Source of the DNA: Rhizophlyctis rosea
Taxonomy: Eukaryota > Chytridiomycota > Chytridiomycetes > Rhizophlyctidales > Rhizophlyctidaceae
Assembly: GCA_027596075.1 (NCBI GenBank)
Contig: JADGJC010000017.1
Coordinates: 186,001-250,000 of the forward strand
DNA length: 64,000 nt
Direction of reading: 5' to 3'
The notes under the pieces are model-generated. The model did no database searches, was not told the origin of the DNA, and worked only from the letters and a program-made list of their open reading frames with translations. A program made the translations under genes and the position numbers. This document shows, one piece after another, positions 14,843-24,494 of the stretch. Each line of letters opens with the position of its first letter. Position 1 is the stretch's first letter.

Positions 14843-14950
14843 ACAGCTGCGTGGGGGTGAAGGTTAGTCATAGACAGTAGGTGGAAGCCAAATGCCTAGG
14901 TCTTTAGACAGCTGCGTGGGGGTGAAGGTTAGTCATAGACAGTAGGTGGA
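14821..14950. repeat. 65-bp tandem direct duplication
   Basis: The segment beginning agccaaatgcctaggtcttt at 14821 recurs at 14886 with no difference visible over the whole 65-bp unit. The first copy contains the last codons and stop codon of the coiled-coil frame; the second lies wholly downstream. Perfect identity points to a recent event. Confidence 0.9.
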
Positions 14951-15273
14951 AAGTTTGAGAGTAGGGATGTGAAGGTCAATACAAGACGCCATTTTGCCGA
15001 CAGAAGATGGAAGCATGCATTGGTTGGAGAAATGTAAAAAATTCTGATGTGGGGGCCCAACAACACCCCGGGCGCATGTTCAGGGGGGCACAGCTTGGCC
15101 AAGCCACATCCCCCACCACCGTCCATACATTTCCCAACTTTCCCACGGCATTTCTCATCTTGATCTACACTTTCCCACAATTTGCACTTTTGCGCATGTT
15201 CCATATCCGGAGCATCTATTACATAGTACATAACAAAGCCAGTACTCGCTTTCGCATCACCTCATAGTGAGCA
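14951..15273. other. Spacer with one copy of a dispersed 50-bp repeat
   Basis: Upstream region of the acidic gene at 15274. The part 15179-15228 recurs at 17779-17828. No other feature seen. Confidence 0.5.
15179..15228 (+). repeat. Dispersed 50-bp repeat, copy 1
   Basis: Fifty bases ending ccggagcatctattacatag-ta, matched by 17779-17828 with two differences over 50. Same orientation, exactly 2,600 bp apart. No terminal inverted repeats visible; not a recognised transposon end. Confidence 0.85.
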
Positions 15274-16172
15274 ATGTCTCCTGACACGAAAACCGACATT
15301 GACAAGGGCCTCAAGGTATGTTCGCATCACGTAGAGCCATGTCGCAACCAGGAAGGTTCAAAAAGCGTCGGCTAAACAAGTAAATCACACATATCACTTA
15401 GCGTCCCGCTTCTCCCAACCCCTCCGCCGACGCCATTGACCACGGTGTTCATACGCAAACTTCCCTCAAAAGAGTCAAACAAACCGCGCCCTTCTCCGCC
15501 ACCGTTGCCGAATGGGTCGCTACCGCCTTTCCGCCGCAGTCGTCGCCCCAGCCGCAACCGCCGAAGGTAATGCATGGCAATGCAAGTGGGCTGGATCACC
15601 GTGGCTGCAATTGCTGATATCTATCGGATCTGTTTCATCGTTGTATAGATGACTTCTACAGCAGTACCGGAGACGGTCTCCTCCGGCTCAGCGCAGACTG
15701 CAACTTGGAAAAGGGTTCGGACGATGAGGACGATGGCTTCTCCGACAAGGATTTTGACGAGATTGAAGACATTGGGTGGTCCACGGTAATATTCGTCTTG
15801 TGCAATCAGTTCATTTCCTGCTTCCACTGGTCTCATCCATTTGTTTACATTTGTTGGTCCATGTTCATCCATTGATAGGAAGCCGTCATCAAGTGAGTAC
15901 CCTTTTGCTGATTCGCGAGTATTCTTTTGATGGGAGTGATCTGACTCTGCAGTGCGGCAATACTTCCATCCGGTCTGGACTCACGTCCTGAAGAATACGA
16001 AAGCCCGGACAACCTTCACGACGACTTGGACGCCGACCTGACCGACCTTGAACAAATCACCACCCACCTTACCGTCAAAAACTCCACCGAGGAGAAACCC
16101 ACCACCAAAAAGCCCGCCGACGAAAAGCGCGCCGACGAAAAGCCCGCGACGCCTACTACTACGACCGCCTGA
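15274..16172 (+). CDS. Acidic, disordered small protein of unknown function
   Basis: ATG at 15274 (MSPDTKTDIDKGLK), then an intron to 15,401 and an exon RPASPNPSADAIDHGVHTQ...VAEWVAATFPPQSSPQPQ. A donor at about 15,582 gives phase-correct joining to FYSSTGDGLLRLSADCN at 15,651. Two short introns near 15,786-15,880 and 15,894-15,952 lead to the final exon, which is rich in Asp, Glu and Thr (DNLHDDLDADLTDLEQI) and contains a short tandem PADEKRADEKPA repeat, stopping at 16170-16172. About 190 residues, almost all predicted disordered, with several acidic DDEDD-type runs as in chromatin or transcription-associated proteins. No family recognised. Confidence 0.6.
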
Positions 16173-17004
16173 ACTATTGATCGTGAGCCTGCGGGACTAG
16201 GCTGCCGTTGTCATCTTGCTGTACATATGGAGGCGTTGTGATTGCTAAGTCTTTTTTTCATTTGCAAAACGAATAGCTTAATTTGTATTTAATGCGGTGG
16301 GAAAACGGACTCCAGGTCGGAATGGACGCTTTGCCCATTTTGCTGTTAATGTTCATATACCAATCAATAAAGTAAAGTTCAGTAGTCATCCTGGTTTCAG
16401 CATAACGTTGAACAATGAGAAGATGGACCGCGATGGTAGGGTCACCAAGCAGGAACATTTGCCATGAACCTAGAATAGGAAAGATTGTGATAGTGGGAGT
16501 GCGTGAGATACCTTCCAAGGAAGATTGAGTGCTTGGTACTGTAGCAAACGCTTAGCAGAATATCTACCACTCTCATTTAAACGAATCAGTGAAAGCTTCG
16601 CAAAGCGGAAATTGGTTTGGGTGCAACCCTCGACCTACTGCCGATGGATGAAGTTCCAATACGCCCAAGCAATGGAAGATGATGTGGTGAGTACTGTACA
16701 GAGAGCTGAAACCCGTTCTTGAAACAGTAGGCTATCCGCACCCCAACCCGTTGATCATCGAGCACGTTCTGTGCAAGTACCATCGCATCATCAGCTTCGT
16801 TGACAGAGAAAAGTCGGCCACCCACCATGTATCCGACCCTCCATTGTCCCCTTCTCCCCACTCCTCTGATCACCCAACAATGGGTCAGCTGGAGGACAGT
16901 GAGGACCGGCCCATGACTCTTACTCAACTCCATACGCCTGCGAATCCGGATGAGTCGCAGAAGGGAGCGACCTAATAACCCTAATATTATTCCAGCAATG
17001 AAGT

Positions 17005-17018
17005 CCCTAACCCTAACC
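17005..17018. repeat. Short interstitial telomere-like motif
   Basis: ccctaaccctaacc, two and a third units of the common fungal/animal telomere repeat (complement of TTAGGG). Too short to be more than suggestive. Confidence 0.4.
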
Positions 17019-17081
17019 ACAACCGCAGTCCACAAGTCGTACCAGTTTTTTGAACGAAATGTCCATTTGGCAATGGATAAC

Positions 17082-17599
17082 TGACTAGGGGGTCCCGCCA
17101 AAGGTTTTGGGGTCCCGCCAAACGCGGTCTAGCCTCGCAGAAGAGGGAGCAAAATATCAAGCGCGCTCGATGTCTGGAGAATGATCTTTGGCGGCTACTG
17201 GGTGCAAAGGATGAACAGAAGGGCGATGCAGCTTCTGCCCATCAACAGGTCATACTCCAGCAGTCATACCACCAACGCGAACAGACGCCCCTGCGAATCG
17301 TTGAATTACAAGCGCCCTCGCCTCCTGGTCAATTTCCATCGCCACCCACCAGTCAAGTGCAGCCCCTGCAGCCTTTCGTTGAGTATGAACCGGACGTACC
17401 ATTTGTAGCATTGAAAGCTAGCAATTCAGGGGAGTTTCAACAGGGGAGATTTCAATGCATGATATGGTGGTTGATCAGCACAATATCGCTTCTAGTCACA
17501 CCTCCCACTGCGGCCGATATTGCTGCCAAATCCTTCTCCAAGTCCTCCACTAAGGTTTCCACCAACGCTTCCACCAAAGCCCCTTTCCGGTCGACGTGA
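17082..17599 (+). other. Orphan open frame, basic helix then Gln/Pro-rich
   Basis: An open frame of about 170 codons without an ATG near its start: PAKRGLASQKREQNIKRARC, then LENDLWRLLGAKDEQ, a Gln-rich and Pro-rich stretch, and a Ser/Thr/Lys tail ending TGA at 17599. The basic-then-leucine layout vaguely resembles the bZIP basic region, but the conserved N-x-x-A-A-x-x-S/C-R signature is absent. It could be the last exon of a gene whose upstream exons I cannot find, or a remnant. Function unknown. Confidence 0.3.
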
Positions 17600-17778
17600 C
17601 TTCTCGCAGTTGTCCTGTATGCAATCGGCAGGGGCTTAAAGAAGCTCAAGGACTGCGCCACCATTTTGATAGCAAGCACGGTGGTATCAAACTCTCCAGT
17701 TCCCAACCTCCCTTCAATAAAAACTAGTGGCATCCTTGTATTATTGATCACATCTATAATTATAATGATTCCCATCGA

Positions 17779-17828
17779 AATTTGCATTTTTGCGCATATT
17801 CCATATCCGGAGCATCTATTACATAGTA
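17779..17828 (+). repeat. Dispersed 50-bp repeat, copy 2
   Basis: Second copy of the element at 15179-15228, same orientation, two differences. Flanks do not match beyond the 50 bases. Confidence 0.85.
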
Positions 17829-18277
17829 TCGCCTGATAATCAGAATGAACTTTTCCATATCCTTACATACTTCAGTCATGCGGATCGCTTCAGAAGCAAG
17901 TGTCAATGTAAGATATTGTGAGCAACACTTCTTGGCTAATTGATGTAAACTCAGCGCAATGCCCCCCAAAGGATTGGACATTTCTCATACACAATGCATG
18001 TCATTGGATTGATATGATTGGTGGCACAGTTTGTTTACCTGCCATAATCAGAAAATGCGCTGCGGTGCGTGGTGGCCTGAATTTCGTAACTTACTTAGTC
18101 TGGATCCCACAGTCGTGGTCTGGGCTCATTTTCTTGTGGGATCGCCCTTCGCACAATTCGTAAACCAACTAGGCCGAAGCCTTCTGCCAAAAATTTTAGC
18201 TACTGCAAACGTAAACGACACTGAGTCGCTGTTTGTTCTATTGTCCTTTCATAACCTCACGGACCAAACTCACGACC

Positions 18278-19671
18278 ATGGGCGGGAAGAAGAACAAGCG
18301 CGAGAACGCTTCGGACCGAAGCAAAGGAACCAAACTAGACCGCAACCGTTGGATAAAGCAAGACACGTTGGGCGAAATGTCACCGCGGCATAAACCAAAG
18401 AGTCACCGCAACAAAGCTGTACACCGAACATCTACTATTGCCGCTCAAATAACTATCGACGATGTATATGAAGCTGATCGCCAATTGGGTTCGCGGTGGA
18501 CCTCCACAGATCGTCCTCTTGCGGAGCAAATCGATGTCCACACATGCTACCAAGAAGCCGTCCAACTTCCACAGGCCGAAGTAGAAAACCTAGTCAACAT
18601 GTACGGTGAAGCTCAAAGGGATTTCGGACAAGCTGATGAGCTTGGGCAGTACAAGAAGCCCACCCTCCTCAGGTAGCAAAACCTGCATTTCAGAAGCAGT
18701 TGATGTTACAAAACATACTCAAGATCTGTCAGAATACAGGGAGGACTTTTGCGGAACAGCAATCCTATGCCGGGCCTTTTGTAAGAGCCATGTAGAAAGG
18801 GAAGCCGTAGGCGTAGATCTTGATGAATCTGTTATAAAATATGCGCGGGAAGTTACGTTGGCGGAAGGGCCGGAGAGTGAACGTGTTCGGGTTGTTCATG
18901 GGAACGTTCTCTCAACACCAATGGAGCTGAAGGTTTCGAAAGTGGACATCATCGCGGGCTTGAACTATGGATGCTTCTACTTCAAGAAACGGGCAGACCT
19001 CGTGAAGTATCTAACAAACTCGCGGATGGGGTTGCGGGAGGGAGGCGTGCTGATTGTTGATGTGTTTGGCGGTGCACGGGTGACCGGATCCGTTGGAAGA
19101 TTGGTTAGAAGAGAGTTTGGAAAATTTAGTGTAAGTCGGAATTGCTTGTGTTGCAATTTTGTGCTGGTGAAGTAACATTATGCCTCAGTACTTCTTTGAA
19201 CAAAAACCATTTGAAGTCATGACTAATACAGCACGAGTACATTTGCATTTTCGTTTTGAAGATGGTGGGTTTTTTTCATACTTGCCAACTTCCTCTTGTC
19301 TCCGAATTGACGCTTGCAGTGCTCTAGGCTCCTGGCTTAAAGACGCCTTTGAATATGACTTCAGAGCATATACTATCATAGAGATCAAAGAAGCGATGTT
19401 AGAAGCCGGATTTTGCAAAACACAGACCTGGGTAGCTCCCAGTGCGGAGCAGGAGAATGTGGAGGATGACGAAGAAGATGGAGAGCACAGTGAGGATGAT
19501 GACCACGTGACGTCCAGCGAATCCAATGGCATACATGAGTACCGGAAGTTAAACGGCCCGATGATCCAAATAGAATCTTACAATGGTAAGCATTGATTTG
19601 TGCATTGCTTTGAAAGAGGTTGAAGACTCATCGTGCTGCGTGCTGCAGCGTACATTGTCGCGATGGCATGA
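18278..19671 (+). CDS. Class I SAM-dependent methyltransferase (fungal, uncharacterised)
   Basis: ATG at 18278 (MGGKKNKRENASDRSKGTK, strongly basic, likely nuclear or RNA-associated). The exon QLPQAEVENLVNMYG joins across an intron (donor 18,674, acceptor near 18,740) to give LREDFCGTAILCRAF, the SAM-binding motif I of this group. Next come EAVGVDLDESVIKYAREV (acidic motif II loop), VRVVHGNVLS, KVDIIAGLNYGCFYFKKR and GGVLIVDVFGGARVTGS (post-motif strand). Later exons give YFFEQKPFEVMTNTARVHLH, LKDAFEYDFRAYTIIEIKEA and EAMLEAGFCKTQTWVAP, an acidic insert, and the final short exon AYIVAMA ending TGA at 19671. Substrate unknown. All methyltransferase motifs appear intact. The start is the first ATG in frame and fits the basic N-terminus. 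Confidence 0.83.
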
Positions 19672-19906
19672 CGAACAAAATCGGAGACAGCAGCCATGGA
19701 CATTTGCATAAAATCCAATCATATCGACCATTTATATGCACCAACAACTCGGATTTGTGATATTCGCCTGGAAATAGTAGATTTTTCGTAGTATGTACAG
19801 TATACATTTCGTGTAGATTTTTGAATACATTTACAAAATTGGTGGTTGAGTATAAGAGTGAAGACGAAGGGGGTATGAGCACGGCTTTCGATGGCCAATA
19901 CACCCT

Positions 19907-21045
19907 TCATCCATCCTGTCCCCGCACTGCCGAGTCCTCCTCCTCAATTTGGTCCTCCATCCCTTTATCAATCAAATGTGTCTTCAGGAAGAGTGCAGAC
20001 TCATCATCCATAGACAAACAAGTCTTCAAAACATCAACATCAGCTGTACCTCCACAATCCGCAAACTTCGCTAATCCATCGCTTATCCGCTTTGATACAA
20101 CAGCCTTGTTCCGATTGGCAACAGAATTGTCTCCACGCGGCGTGCGATTATAGATATCCAACGCGTGCTCCAGCGCAAGTTTTGCCCATGAGAGCACTGA
20201 CTGCTTCTGTGTTGCATTTGCACCGGCGAGAGTGTCAAAAACGCTTTCTAGGATGGCGGAGATTCGGATCCAGGCGGAATAGTCGCGATTTCTAATCCGC
20301 AAGTATCGAATATATTCGATTATACTATCTGTAGGGCGAGGTCTTAGCATGATGTTGTGCAGTCACTGCAAGAATGCACAAGCTTCACCTCTGTACTGGG
20401 CATTCAAAGCCAGTATATCTGCTTTCAGGAATATATGTCCAGGTTCCTTCGACTTCAAAACAGTATGAGGTAAGTTTGACTAGATCAAAGCGTAGACGAG
20501 CCGGATCTACCTCGAGAGGACCAAAAATCTCTAACGCCTCTTTGTGCCTATTCAGTCGCAGCGCAGACCGAGCAGCCGTCTCTATCAGTTCCCACGCCTT
20601 TAGAGGTTTGGGCCGTGCGGCGTTCGCGTCAAGGTAGGCTTTTGCGAACGTGAGTGACTCCTCAAACCTATTCACAACGGTGTAAGAAAACGCCCTACTA
20701 TCCCACGGCAGCGACTTCCCTCCTTACGCAACGCACCGGCCATGCAGATACAAATGTTCAATATAGTGTTGAAGTTCGTCGGGTCCGGTTTTGTACGTAA
20801 ACTTTGCTGGCACTTCGTCAAGTTTCGTGGAATACCACTAAGTGTGGTGATAGTTTTTGAGTTCGCTGAACTGGTACATTGGGAGTTATGGTAGCGCAAG
20901 TAATACTTACTCCTGGAACCGTCGGTTGTGTTTTATATGTCCAGTCAATGAAGTGACGTTGGGTCTTTGGTGCTTCGAACAAGTCGTCGTCACTGTCAGC
21001 CCCTCCAAATTGGAATATGCCGTGGGATTCGCCTGCTTCTGCCAT
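19907..21045 (-). CDS. TPR-like helical protein, possibly C8orf76-related
   Basis: ATG at 21045 (MAEAGESHGIFQFGGADSDD, acidic). Spliced exons give FTYKTGPDELQHYIEHLYLH, then FEESLTFAKAYLDANAA and ARSALRLNRHKEALEIFGP (TPR-type helix pairs), FDLVKLTSYCFEVEGTW, then SIIEYIRYLRIRNRDYSAW, QKQSVLSWAKLALEHALDI and an acidic C-terminus ending TGA at 19907. The order (acidic N-terminus, one clear TPR with HKEALEIF, a W-containing helix) recalls the poorly characterised animal protein C8orf76, but the resemblance is weak. About 330 residues; five introns. Head-to-head with the RGG protein, 278 bp between starts. Confidence 0.6.
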
Positions 21046-21323
21046 AAAGGTTGCTGAAGTTTGAGTTGCGGTGTTGGAAGATAGTATAGCTAAATGAGTG
21101 GGTAGACGAGGTAGGGAGAACGCAGGTGTGAGGGGGAAAGGGTCCTTACCTATTTTCGAAGGGAGTGCCAAGAATAACACTCATGCGATGACACTGTGTG
21201 ATTCACGTACCTGGTCCGATTTTAAGCTTCTGGAGCCAATCAAATTTTCCTTCCACTTTCCCAAACCCATCTCTTCTCTGAGTTTTCCCACACCAAGTCA
21301 AAAGTCACTGAATGCAGCCAGTA

Positions 21324-22731
21324 TGAGCTACTATCCGCAACCAGGCGCTACTCAACAACCCGCCACTGTTGGTGCCTACGCTCAAGCGTACGGTGCCCAA
21401 GCAGTACAAGCGGCTTATGGCGCTCAGGCATACGGTCAGGCGGCAAACCCTACGGTTCAACAACAGCCTCAACAGCAACAGCAGCAATACTATCAGCAGC
21501 AAGCCGCGCAATATGCTTATCCTCAACAGCAATGGGCTGCATATCAGCAAGCGGCAACTCCCACGAGTGCTCAGCAGCAGTCTTACCAGTACTCGTATCC
21601 CGCGCAAACGCCTACCCAAGACCCATATGCTGCGCAGTACCAGTACCAGCAAGCTGCGTATCAACAGCCCCAGCAGCCACAGCCTCAATACGCTACTCAA
21701 ACTACACCTGCAGCACGGCCAGCTCCGGCGCCGGCGGCCGATCCAATGGCACAACAATATCAGCAACCGATGTATGCCCAAGGTCCCCAAGCCTCTCCGC
21801 AACCTCTTCCTTCCGCAGGAGCTCCGGGCGCAACCAACGGAACTTACAGACCACCACCACCTACCGGAGCATCAGGTCCCTACCGAGGCTCGAGCCCAGG
21901 CGGCTACCGGGGCGGACGAGGTGGTAGAGGTCGAGGAGGAGCTTCGCGAGATTTTCACGGCGGTCCCCCTGCAGGTATGATGGATGACCGCGACCCTCGA
22001 GGTGGGTTCCGTGGTGAAGGAGACATGGGAAGATACATGGAGGTAGAAATGATGAGGGAGGATCGTGGCTTCCGCAGTGATCGGGGCGGGCCACGGGGAA
22101 TGAGGTCAGGCCGTGGGGGTAGGGATGGGTACGGGGAGCCGCGGCCGTATGGGTTTGATCGGTCGTACGGCCCTCCAGGTGGTCGGGGCGGTTTCCGCGA
22201 TGGGTATGGGTATGATGACCGAATGTCCCGTCGGGGACGGGGGGGTTATCGTGGGGGCAGGGGCGGGCGTTATGACTATGACGACAGATATGGCGGGGGT
22301 TACGGTGGGCCCGACAGGCGGGATTACGGCCCACCACGTGGGCGAGGAGGTTACCGTGAGGGCTACGAGGGAAGATCTTATCATGACAAGAGGGAGCGGG
22401 GAGACAGAGATTATGGTCATGGGTTCAAGGTGAGCTTTCCCAGCATCAGGGATCGTTTGGTTTGGGTCATACCGCAAGACGTGGAAGACCTTCCTTGGAG
22501 GAGCACAATCTGATATGAGATATGGAAAAGCAGCGTCGCAGAACGGATGATCGCGAGCGGCGCCGGCCCGATGATTTCAGACATGGCGGCCATGAAGGGG
22601 AAGCAAATCAAGGGAGAGGGGGACGTGCTGGGGAGGTCGTGATCATCGATGGGGTCGAGGCGTACTTCAAGAAATCGTTCATTGAGGATCCTTGGGCGCA
22701 TCTAGAAATGAAAGAGGCTCAGACCGTGTGA
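21324..22731 (+). CDS. Q/Y-rich prion-like protein with RGG boxes
   Basis: ATG at 21324 (MSYYPQPGATQQPATVGAYA). The first 170 residues are almost wholly Gln, Tyr, Ala and Pro (runs such as QQQPQQQQQQYYQQQ), typical of prion-like domains that drive condensates. A Pro linker follows, then about 150 residues of RGG/RGGR, GGYRGGRGGRGRGG and RSYGPPGGRGG motifs, which bind RNA and are methylated on arginine. One intron (donor 22,430, acceptor about 22,531) leads to an Arg/Glu-rich segment and a distinct end, VEAYFKKSFIEDPWAHLE, that looks like a conserved short motif rather than low complexity. No RRM or other folded domain. The upstream open frame is in phase back to 21098, so a longer N-terminus is possible, but MSYYPQ fits best. 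Likely nuclear or granule RNA-binding protein. Confidence 0.78.
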
Positions 22732-23192
22732 GGGGAAGCCAAATATGTGCTGAAGCGTTTTGCGAAGAAACCATATATTGTGTGGGATCAGAGGATGGGC
22801 CGGGTTTTACTGGCAACTACACTAACAAATTCTTTTCTCCCTTCAATACACTCTGCTTGCAATCAAACGCTCATTCAAACGCATATACCGTCTATTGTGG
22901 CTCACGAGCCGTGTCGAGACTATTTATTCTGCTATCTGTTCTGCTATCTACCGAGTTTGAATCTTCCCGAGTCCTGATATAGCTGCTTGCATCCAACTTC
23001 TTACGATGAAATGGCTTCCCAGACACTCGATATATATTTTGAATAAGTTCGTACTGGTTTTTGAAATACCACAGTAAATTATCATATCGCCCATCGTAAG
23101 GTATCGCTGGTTGATATGCTTTATGGAAGTCGCGGTAAAGCCAATATATGGCTTCAATAGTGGATAGATGGTCCTATTGTCCAAAGCACAAG
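22732..23192. other. Spacer between convergent genes
   Basis: 3' ends of the RGG gene (+) and the DTWD1 gene (-). Nothing recognised. Confidence 0.5.
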
Positions 23193-24058
23193 TCACTCTG
23201 GGGCAAACCGCAGATCTATGCCCTTCAGCGCACATACCTCCCCACAGCTTTGATACCTCCAAAATAATGTTTTGTGTTCTTGAATCTTGACATGTCTAAA
23301 TCTCTTTCCGCTGAGTGCCTTTGCCATTGCGCGCCCTTGTGACCATGTGCCATCCAAAACAACGATGCGGTCGAAGGAGTTGCGATCTATCTCGTCTAGC
23401 GTCACTGCTCGCTGACATGTGTAAGGTCATTAGAAGTCCTTCTCCAGAGAGTCTGCGGCTGCTACTCACGGAAGACGGGAATAGCAGTAAACACCGTTCC
23501 GGTTGATCATAGCGGTCATCTAGTGATTTTAGGTCTTCCGGCTGCTTGGCGAGATGTTTGACTAGGATGTTGACGTTCGATGGGGACACTAGTTTTGCAT
23601 GCACACTTGTAGTTTTGCCTTCAATTTCGCCGGGATGGCGGATGCTGAGTTGTATGGACGGACGAGTCAAATGACTATTTCAAAGTGCTCTCAGATCAAA
23701 AGTAACATTACATGTCAATTGGTACGGGTAGTTCGAGTTGAGGCGGTTCGTGGTCAAGAGGGCGACAGCAACGAGGACAATAGAGTTTGAAAGCTTTTTT
23801 GCATGTGGTGCAAGTTGTTCTCGTGCTTCCTTTAGGGACACACAACACGCGTCATTTTGAGGCCAAGTTGATGGGCTGCCCCGAAGAGAACTCACCCATG
23901 CCCTCTTGCGGCGGAGAAATATGAAAACCTTCCCAAGGATCTGCAAGACTACAGTCAGACCAAGTCGTCATGCAAACAACTAGTGCGGGCGGCATACCAC
24001 CAGCGTCCGCGACCCGAAGGGCGTCTAAGGTATTTGAAACCTGTTCGACGTCCGTCAT
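23193..24058 (-). CDS. DTWD1: DTW-domain tRNA-uridine aminocarboxypropyltransferase (DTWD1 type)
   Basis: Adds the 3-amino-3-carboxypropyl group of SAM to uridine of tRNA (acp3U; position 20 for DTWD1 in animals). ATG at 24058 (MTDVEQVSNTLDALRVADA). Spliced exons give DPWEGFHISPPQEGMG, a Cys cluster CTTCKKAFKLYCPRCC (likely zinc site), LELPVPIDI joined to IRHPGEIEGKTTSVHAKLVS, PERCLLLFPSS, AVTLDEIDRNSFDRIVVLDG and then the family signature DGTWSQGRAMAKAL, ending LRFAPE and stop at 23193. The motif is D-G-T-W rather than D-T-W, as is usual in DTWD1. Five introns. It ends soon after the signature compared with animal DTWD1, so a further exon downstream is possible. Divergent from the AP beta gene. 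Confidence 0.87.
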
Positions 24059-24494
24059 ATTGAATATGAATAACCTTGCTGTACACGATAGGTAGGTCCT
24101 GCTATCAATCAAGTACTGCTTATGCCCGCCGTATTTGCAAATAAGAAGGCGAGCGCGCAGATTTTGCGAACCAAAAATAGCATGAGTTTGCTGCATTAGA
24201 GAACCCCGTTTGACCAAAAAGTTTAACTTGAGTGGGACTGCGCATGGCGCATGGCGTTCGACATGGCGTCGCAACTGGAGCCAAATGGCCGGTACGAAAG
24301 GAAGGCTCCTCATGTCATCGAGCACTGGTCCTCAAAGAGTCAAAACTGGCCCCAGGCTCTCCAGAAACACGCAAACCCATCCTGCATCATCCACTCCATC
24401 GTCCCGCTGCTCCTGTATCTTTGCAACCACTACTCATCGTCTATAGAGTTATTATCACCGATACCGTCCCATTTCGCTGTAACTCACTCTCAAA
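24059..24494. promoter_or_regulatory. Divergent promoter region DTWD1 / AP beta
   Basis: 436 bp between two opposite start codons. No TATA box or known operator recognised. Open frames here do not continue into coding exons. Confidence 0.4.

Larger units (their letters stand above)
16173..18277. other. Gene-poor 2.1 kb with repeat copy and open-frame fragment
   Basis: Contains a short telomere-like motif (17005-17018), a duplicated ggggtcccgccaaa motif (17,090-17,125), an orphan open frame (17,082-17,599) and repeat copy 2 (17779-17828). The minus-strand frame 16586-17101 has no family resemblance and no start or exon context. The last 200 bases are likely promoter of the methyltransferase gene. 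Confidence 0.45.

Noticed and set aside
16586..17101. 171-codon minus-strand frame as a gene
   Set aside because: No homology, non-coherent composition and it overlaps the telomere-like motif and duplicated ggggtcccgccaaa; no splice context.
21305..22477. Minus-strand frames opposite the RGG gene
   Set aside because: Leu/Arg-rich and His/Pro-rich shadows of the Gln/Gly-rich repeat sequence.
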